Notes under the pieces: model-generated
What the model was told of the DNA's origin: nothing
Database searches by the model: none
The model's input: only the letters and a program-made list of their open reading frames with translations
Assembly: GCA_020047885.1 (NCBI GenBank)
Contig: JAIFNF010000065.1
Coordinates: 1 to 10,886 of the forward strand
Source: Gammaproteobacteria bacterium
Lineage (GTDB): Bacteria > Pseudomonadota > Gammaproteobacteria > Competibacterales > Competibacteraceae
Length of the DNA: 10,886 nt
Direction: 5' to 3'
In this document: positions 6,956-10,886 of the stretch, piece by piece
Layout of the letters: each line of letters opens with the position of its first letter
Numbering within the stretch: position 1 is the first letter of the stretch
Position numbers and translations under genes: made by a program

Positions 6956-8133
6956 AACGCATTTTATTTGTGGACGATGAACCCCGGATTCTGGAAGGAC
7001 TGCGGAACCTGTTGCGCAAACATCGGCGGAAATGGGACATGGTATTTGCGGTCGGCGGCGAGGCGGCGCTGGAGCTGCTGAGCGCTCAGACCTTTGATGT
7101 CATCGTGTCCGATATGCGCATGCCCGGTGTCGACGGCGCGCAATTACTGACCCACGCCAAGCGTCATCATCCGAAAATGGTGCGGATCATTCTATCCGGC
7201 TACATGGATATGAAGATCGCCCTGCAAGCCGTCCCGGTTGCCCATCAGTATCTGAGCAAGCCCTGCGACGCCCAGGAACTGGAAAATGTCGTGGAACGCG
7301 CCTGCGGTGTCCAGTCCCTGCTCGATGATGAGCAGTTGCGGCAAATCATTGGCGGGATCGATCACCTGCCTTCCGCACCGCGCATTTACCACGCCCTGAT
7401 GCAGGCCTTTGCCGAGGATCGGGCAGACGCCGATCAAATCGCCGAACTGTTACGACAGGACATCGCGATTTGCGCCAAACTGTTGCAAGTCGTCAACTCC
7501 GCTTTCTTCCGACTGGCCCGGCGTATCACGAATGTCCAGGAAGCCGTGTACTATCTGGGCTTCAACATGGTGCGCAATCTGGCGCTGACCATCGAGATTT
7601 TCGAGACCGCGCCTCCGGTGCCCCGCTTTTCCATGGATACGCTACAGGACCATGCCCTGCGCACCGCCGCACTCGCCCGCAAGATGCTGGACGATAAACG
7701 CCTGGCCGATGACGCCTTCATGGCCGGCCTGCTGCATGACATTGGCCATCTGATTATGGTGTCGGCGCTGCCTGATCAGTTTGATCAGGCACTGGCGCTG
7801 ATGGAACAGGAGAAAATCCCGCTGTACGCGGCGGAACAGCGCTTGCTGGGGGTCTCGCACGCCGAAATGGGCGCTTATTTACTGGGGCTGTGGGGCTTGC
7901 CCTATCCGATTATTGAAGCCACTGCCTATCATCATCAGCCCCAGCGGGTGCCACAGCACAGCTTTGATGTGCTGGCGGCGGTCTACCTGGCGAATTTGCT
8001 GATGCAGGAAATCACCGGTGACAATCCTTATGAATTGCTGGATATGGGCTATGTGGAGGGACTGGGCGTGACGCCCACGCAACTGGCGCAATGGCGCAAT
8101 GAAGCCGCGCACACCCTGGTGACGGAGAGTTGA
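6952..8133 (+). CDS. Response regulator with HDOD output domain (REC-HDOD)
   Basis: This 393-aa regulator has a receiver (about 1-120: D8/D9, phosphoacceptor D54 in VSDMRMPG, SGY switch, K in YLSKPCD) followed by an HDOD domain (about 135-340). HDOD is a non-canonical HD-superfamily fold that usually acts in protein interaction, signalling and cell-cycle or biofilm control, without proven catalysis. Typical blocks are LPSAPRIYHALMQAF, ICAKLLQVVNSAFF, VQEAVYYLGFNMVRNLAL, GLLHDIGHLIM and HAEMGAYLLGLWGLP followed by HH. The HD pair survives, but the later Asp of true HD hydrolases is not apparent (VYLANLL), so an enzymatic role is unlikely. The ATG lies in an ATGA overlap with the preceding kinase stop; the ribosome-binding site is weak, consistent with coupling. 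The next gene starts five bases after its stop. Confidence 0.92.
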   Translation: MKRILFVDDEPRILEGLRNLLRKHRRKWDMVFAVGGEAALELLSAQTFDVIVSDMRMPGVDGAQLLTHAKRHHPKMVRIILSGYMDMKIALQAVPVAHQYLSKPCDAQELENVVERACGVQSLLDDEQLRQIIGGIDHLPSAPRIYHALMQAFAEDRADADQIAELLRQDIAICAKLLQVVNSAFFRLARRITNVQEAVYYLGFNMVRNLALTIEIFETAPPVPRFSMDTLQDHALRTAALARKMLDDKRLADDAFMAGLLHDIGHLIMVSALPDQFDQALALMEQEKIPLYAAEQRLLGVSHAEMGAYLLGLWGLPYPIIEATAYHHQPQRVPQHSFDVLAAVYLANLLMQEITGDNPYELLDMGYVEGLGVTPTQLAQWRNEAAHTLVTES

Positions 8134-8138
8134 ACGCC

Positions 8139-9278
8139 ATGAGCGACCGCCTGAGCATCCTGTGCGTTGATGATGAACCGCGGGTTCTGGAAGGCCTGAA
8201 ACTGCACCTGCGTCGCCATTATCTGGTGCAAACCGCGACCAGTGGCGCTGAGGGGTTGAAGATTATCGAGAGCAGCGCGGAACCCTTCGCCGTCGCGTTA
8301 TCCGATATGCGGATGCCGGAAATGAACGGCGCGGTCTTTCTCAGCCAGGTGCGGCAGCAGGTTCCCGACACCGTGCGGATGTTGCTGACCGGGCAGGCCG
8401 ATCTGGACTCCGCGATTGCTGCGGTCAACGAAGGCCAGTTGTTCCGCTTCCTGACCAAGCCCTGCCCCCCGACCACGCTACTGGCCGCCTTTGCTGCTGC
8501 GGTTGAGCAGTATCGACTGGTGATCAGCGAACGGGTGTTACTGGAGCAAACTCTGCGCGGGATCATCAAGACCATGACCGACATTCTGTCGCTAACCAAT
8601 CCGGTCGCGTTCAGCCGCGCCGGACGCATCCGCCGTCACGCGATGGATTTATCCCGACAATTGGGGATTGAACCAGACTGGCAACTGGATGTGGCGGCGC
8701 TGCTCTCGCAATTAAGCGCCATCATTCTGCCGATGGAGACCCTGGATAAACTGTACCAGGGCGGCTCGTTGAGTGATCGGGAAGAGGGGATGGTGAAGCG
8801 GTTGCCGACGATCACCGCGCAGTTGCTGGGCGGGATTCCGCGACTGGAAACCGTACTGGCGATATTGAAACACCAGGATCAGCCGTATCGGTTCGATCCG
8901 CAGGCGGTCGATCCCGTGCGCCTGGGCGGACATGTGCTGCGCATTGCCAGTGACTTCGATACGCTGATTAACCACGGTTATTTAGCCCACGCGGCCCTTG
9001 ATGTCCTGCGCAGCAAACGCGAGGTTTATGATCCCAAAATCATCGAGGCCTTCGCGATCATTCGCGATCCCAACGCCACGCGCCGCACGGAGATTCGGGA
9101 AATCTCGATCTTGGCGCTGCAACCGGGGATGGTGCTGGCGGAAGACATCATCACGCTGACCGGGGCGCTGCTGGTCGCCCGCGGTCAGGAAACCACCCCC
9201 GGCCTGGTGGAACGGCTACAGAACTTTCATGACACCTTGCAGCGCCGGACGGCGCGGGTGGTGGTTCCCCTTGATTAA
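8139..9278 (+). CDS. Response regulator with degenerate HD-GYP-like output domain (REC-pseudo-HD-GYP)
   Basis: This 379-aa regulator starts at ATG 8139, chosen over the in-frame TTG at 8130 because GGAGAG at 8124-8129 is only correctly spaced for the ATG. The receiver (about 5-125) is intact: D11/D12, phosphoacceptor D56 in LSDMRMPEMNG, T in LTGQAD and K in FLTKPC. The following domain has the order and helix pattern of an HD-GYP c-di-GMP phosphodiesterase (RIRRHAMDLSRQLGI, AALLSQLSAIILP, LDKLYQGGSLSDREE, RIASDFDTL). However, the HD pair is replaced by SQ, the HHE region reads KHQD, and the GYP motif is missing. The C-terminus carries an ISILALQPGMVLAEDI segment seen after some HD-type domains. 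Phosphodiesterase activity is therefore unlikely; a ligand- or partner-binding role is inferred. It is last in the operon and converges on the minus-strand lipoprotein gene 19 bases away. Confidence 0.9.
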   Translation: MSDRLSILCVDDEPRVLEGLKLHLRRHYLVQTATSGAEGLKIIESSAEPFAVALSDMRMPEMNGAVFLSQVRQQVPDTVRMLLTGQADLDSAIAAVNEGQLFRFLTKPCPPTTLLAAFAAAVEQYRLVISERVLLEQTLRGIIKTMTDILSLTNPVAFSRAGRIRRHAMDLSRQLGIEPDWQLDVAALLSQLSAIILPMETLDKLYQGGSLSDREEGMVKRLPTITAQLLGGIPRLETVLAILKHQDQPYRFDPQAVDPVRLGGHVLRIASDFDTLINHGYLAHAALDVLRSKREVYDPKIIEAFAIIRDPNATRRTEIREISILALQPGMVLAEDIITLTGALLVARGQETTPGLVERLQNFHDTLQRRTARVVVPLD

Positions 9279-9297
9279 TAGGCGATTCCAGCAATTT

Positions 9298-9660
9298 TCA
9301 GTACGGCGGCCGATCATAGTAACCGGGCGGCGGCCCTGAATAGCGTCGGTCATAACGCGGGGGCGGCGGGCTGGAATAAGAGTCATCACTATAATAACCG
9401 CCGTGCGTATTTTCGATTTGCTGATTTTGATAATCCATCTGATTGCCAACCGCGCCGCCGATCAAGGCACCCCCCAGTGCGCCGGTTACTGCACCGCCCG
9501 TGGGATCGATGGCGTGACCGACCGCAGCGCCCGCAGCGGCACCCATCAGCACCCCGCCAGTGGTGTAATAGTTTGGCGGAGCGCCGTACGGTGGCGGAGC
9601 GCACGCCGTCGTCAAACCCAGCGCGACGGCTAACAGCGTCAACTTCAATGGCGTATGCAT
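9298..9660 (-). CDS. Small glycine-zipper outer-membrane-type lipoprotein
   Basis: This 120-aa predicted lipoprotein begins at 9660 (minus strand), with a strong GGAGG at 9665-9669 only four bases upstream. The signal peptide has a short positive/hydrophobic start (MHTPLKLTLLAVALGL) and a Cys at residue 20 within TTAC, a weak lipobox because position -3 is Thr. The mature part carries a glycine zipper (GVLMGAAAGAAVGHAIDPTGG, then GALGGALIGGAVG) resembling the 17-kDa antigen/Gly-zipper family that packs into or against the outer membrane. It ends in a Pro/Tyr/Arg-rich tail (PPPPRYDRRYSGPPPGYYDRP) of unknown role. The frame is open far upstream into rnd, but that stretch has no coding character. 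The 9661-9844 gap behind it holds a candidate hairpin but no clear promoter. Confidence 0.9.
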   Translation of the reverse strand: MHTPLKLTLLAVALGLTTACAPPPYGAPPNYYTTGGVLMGAAAGAAVGHAIDPTGGAVTGALGGALIGGAVGNQMDYQNQQIENTHGGYYSDDSYSSPPPPRYDRRYSGPPPGYYDRPPY

Positions 9661-9700
9661 AAGTCCTCCCGGACAATTTGATTGGCGTGGAATCTTTCTG

Positions 9701-9722
9701 AAAAAAGCAGGCAGCGCTTGCT
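9701..9722 (-). terminator. Possible intrinsic terminator after rnd
   Basis: On the minus strand, AGCAAGCGCTGCCTGCT (9722-9706) can fold into a 4-bp stem, one mismatch, then 2 more bp with a 3-base loop. It is followed directly by six T (9706-9701). This has terminator layout for transcription coming from rnd, but the stem is weak. If real, the lipoprotein gene needs its own promoter within about 40 bases, and none is obvious, so the hairpin may be fortuitous or an attenuator. Confidence 0.35.
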
Positions 9723-9844
9723 CGCGCCGAGCGTACTGACCACTACGCCGCCTGTTGAAGACCCACCAACACCCCACCTTGCTAACCGGTAGTATCGGCC
9801 GGACAAGATGAATATCGCCTGAATCTTTCCGCAGGGTTGACGGG

Positions 9845-10729
9845 TTACCCCGGCCACTGTTCCGGCGGTTCGGCACGGGCAGCAGCGATACATTCCAACA
9901 GGACTGAGCCGTGTCGGCGCAGCGTCCCCGGCGGTAGTCCGTGAATCTGCGCCAGCCCCTCCAGATCATCGGGCATCCGCCGGGCCAGATCGAGCAGGGG
10001 ACCGTCATGCAGAATCCAGCGACGCGGTCGATCATTGCGAATCGCCTGTTCTTCCCGCCAGGCGGCCAGCGCCCGCAGCACCGTCCGCTGCACACCACGC
10101 AGTCGCCGATGGTCGTGAATGCGTCGCCAGACTTCCTGAGGTTGCGGCTGATACCGGGCGGGATCGGTCAGTGCGGCGAACGCGTCGGCCAGCGTTTCTG
10201 GTTCACCACGTTCCGCCAGCAGCGCCTGTTGCTGCCGGTAAATATCCCGGAGATAGCGCACATCATCAGCGGCGTAGGCCAGCCATTCCGGGGCCAGCGG
10301 CCGTTGCCGCCAGTTGACTCGGGTATGCGTTTTCGCCAGTTCCACCCCCAACATCTGCTGCGTCAGGTTCGCATAGCCCATCTGCTCCCCATACCCCAGT
10401 GCGGCGGCGGCCTGTTGTGTATCGAAGATCGGGGTCGGCACCGCGCTGCGCAGGTAGTAGAAAATTTCCAGATCCTGATAAGCCGCGTGTAGCACCTTGG
10501 TCACTGCCGGGTCGTACAGCACGTCCAGCAGCGGCTCCAGCGACGGCAGCGCCAGCGGGTCAATGCAGGCGATTTGCTCGGCGCTGGCGACCTGAATCAG
10601 ACAGAGTTGCGGATAGTAGGTCTGCTCGCGGAAGAATTCGGTATCCAGCGCCAGCCAGGATGAACCGCGCAATCCGGCGCAGAATTCGATGAGCGCGGGT
10701 TGATCAACGAGGTAAAGAACGTCATTCAT
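9845..10729 (-). CDS. rnd: Ribonuclease D (DEDD 3'-exonuclease), short form with a single HRDC domain
   Basis: This enzyme trims tRNA precursors and other structured RNAs 3' to 5' in the cytoplasm. The 294-aa product has the DEDDy exonuclease motifs: LALDTEFFREQT (D29, E31), HAAYQDLEIFYYL (D86) and YAADDVRYL (Y152, D155/D156), with NWRQRPL before them. One HRDC-like domain follows (about 205-285, EVWRRIHDHRRLRG to RHGSVLLECIAAAR). E. coli RNase D is about 375 aa and has a second HRDC-like region at the C-terminus. Here the protein stops right after AEPPEQWPG and no remnant is found in the other minus-strand frames downstream. The exonuclease should be active, with altered RNA binding inferred. 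The start at 10729 fits the family's N-terminus (MNDVLYLVD). GGAAAA about 10 bases upstream is a weak ribosome-binding site. The first nine codons lie in a duplicated region. Confidence 0.94.
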   Translation of the reverse strand: MNDVLYLVDQPALIEFCAGLRGSSWLALDTEFFREQTYYPQLCLIQVASAEQIACIDPLALPSLEPLLDVLYDPAVTKVLHAAYQDLEIFYYLRSAVPTPIFDTQQAAAALGYGEQMGYANLTQQMLGVELAKTHTRVNWRQRPLAPEWLAYAADDVRYLRDIYRQQQALLAERGEPETLADAFAALTDPARYQPQPQEVWRRIHDHRRLRGVQRTVLRALAAWREEQAIRNDRPRRWILHDGPLLDLARRMPDDLEGLAQIHGLPPGTLRRHGSVLLECIAAARAEPPEQWPG

Positions 10730-10775
10730 CAGATTTTCCGCGAGAGACCCCGGCCTTCAGGCCGGGGAGGGATAG
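10704..10775. repeat. 72-bp tandem direct repeat, copy 1 (rnd start plus GC-rich palindrome)
   Basis: This unit is identical base for base to 10776-10847, so it is a perfect two-copy tandem duplication with a 72-base period. It contains the first nine codons of rnd, its start codon, the upstream GGAAAA and a palindrome. Identity implies a recent event or an assembly artefact. Confidence 0.95.
10748..10767. repeat. GC-rich palindrome within copy 1 (REP- or IS200/IS605-end-like)
   Basis: CCCCGGCC, TTCA, GGCCGGGG is an 8-bp perfect stem with a 4-base loop, flanked by GAGA on the left and AGGGATAG on the right. Such motifs are common as REP elements or as the hairpin near IS200/IS605 right ends. 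No transposase is present in the window, so membership is inference. On the minus strand it lies about 20 bases before the rnd start and could form a 5' leader hairpin. Confidence 0.6.
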
Positions 10776-10801
10776 TCAACGAGGTAAAGAACGTCATTCA
10801 T
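10757..10801 (-). other. Duplicated rnd start giving a 14-codon decoy/leader ORF
   Basis: In copy 2 the rnd start codon is repeated at 10801. Reading on gives MNDVLYLVDYPSPA and a stop at 10757, so the first nine residues equal those of RNase D before the frame runs into the palindrome. If the rnd transcript starts upstream of copy 2, this mini-ORF would be translated from the same initiation sequence as rnd itself and could act as an upstream ORF. It is probably a by-product of the duplication; expression is unproven. Confidence 0.5.
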
Positions 10802-10847
10802 CAGATTTTCCGCGAGAGACCCCGGCCTTCAGGCCGGGGAGGGATAG
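10776..10847. repeat. 72-bp tandem direct repeat, copy 2
   Basis: This second identical copy directly abuts copy 1. It carries a second rnd-type start region but is cut off from the rest of the gene. After it the sequence diverges at 10848 into another hairpin. Confidence 0.95.
10820..10839. repeat. GC-rich palindrome within copy 2
   Basis: This is the same 8-bp stem and TTCA loop as in copy 1, shifted by 72 bases. Two identical hairpins therefore lie in tandem upstream of rnd. Confidence 0.6.
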
Positions 10848-10850
10848 CGG

Positions 10851-10867
10851 GCCGAACGAAGTTCGGC
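10851..10867. repeat. Perfect 7-bp inverted repeat at the window edge
   Basis: GCCGAAC, GAA, GTTCGGC form a perfect stem with a 3-base loop four bases after the second 72-bp copy. Together with the two preceding palindromes it makes a hairpin cluster typical of REP or IS-end regions. Whatever element this belongs to would continue to the right, outside the window. Confidence 0.5.
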
Positions 10868-10886
10868 GGCCTTTGGGTTGGGTTGT

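Noticed and set aside
8130..8138. TTG start for the last response regulator
   Set aside because: The ribosome-binding site GGAGAG ends at 8129, leaving no spacing for TTG; it is correctly placed for ATG 8139.
9690..9829. GAATCTTTC repeated at 9690-9698 and 9821-9829
   Set aside because: A nine-base direct repeat in a non-coding gap, with no further similarity; likely chance.
9661..10098. Upstream extension of the lipoprotein frame into rnd
   Set aside because: The extension is Trp/Arg/Cys-rich and without domain similarity. The signal peptide and GGAGG mark the start at 9660.
9941..10492. 183-codon plus-strand ORF opposite rnd
   Set aside because: It is a shadow of rnd, whose DEDD and HRDC motifs establish the coding strand.

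Overview
This is a GC-rich bacterial chromosomal segment (roughly 58-60% by eye). Gene content (ApaH, DHFR, a YyaL-type DUF255 protein, RNase D, a glycine-zipper lipoprotein and a multi-REC signalling operon) fits a Gammaproteobacterium. The genus cannot be fixed from the sequence alone. No rRNA, tRNA, CRISPR array or complete insertion sequence was seen.

Layout. (1) 1-1006, plus strand: the 3' end of apaH (diadenosine tetraphosphatase, cut by the window edge) overlaps folA (dihydrofolate reductase) by an ATGA. (2) 1087-2909, plus strand: a YyaL/DUF255 gene that appears broken. Two reading frames carry its N- and C-terminal parts, the conserved glycine-rich segment between them is missing, and the C-terminus looks short. 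(3) 3009-3770, plus strand: an unrecognised 253-aa protein behind a perfect palindrome and followed by a strong hairpin. (4) 3957-9278, plus strand: a tight four-gene operon in which every product starts with a receiver (REC) domain: REC-PAS-histidine kinase, REC-coiled coil-histidine kinase, REC-HDOD, and REC with an HD-GYP-like domain that has lost its catalytic residues. (5) 9298-10729, minus strand: a glycine-zipper lipoprotein and a short RNase D lacking the C-terminal second HRDC-like region. (6) 10704-10886: a perfect 72-bp tandem duplication that contains the rnd start region and a GC-rich palindrome, then another hairpin at the window edge.

How the parts work together. The four-gene operon is the most interesting unit. 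Two soluble kinases, four receivers, one HDOD protein and one pseudo-HD-GYP protein, with no transmembrane sensor and no DNA-binding output, suggest a cytoplasmic phosphorelay whose output is protein-protein or ligand binding rather than transcription. The remaining genes are housekeeping. Their notable points are structural: the broken yyaL-like gene, the duplicated 5' end of rnd and the small palindromes.
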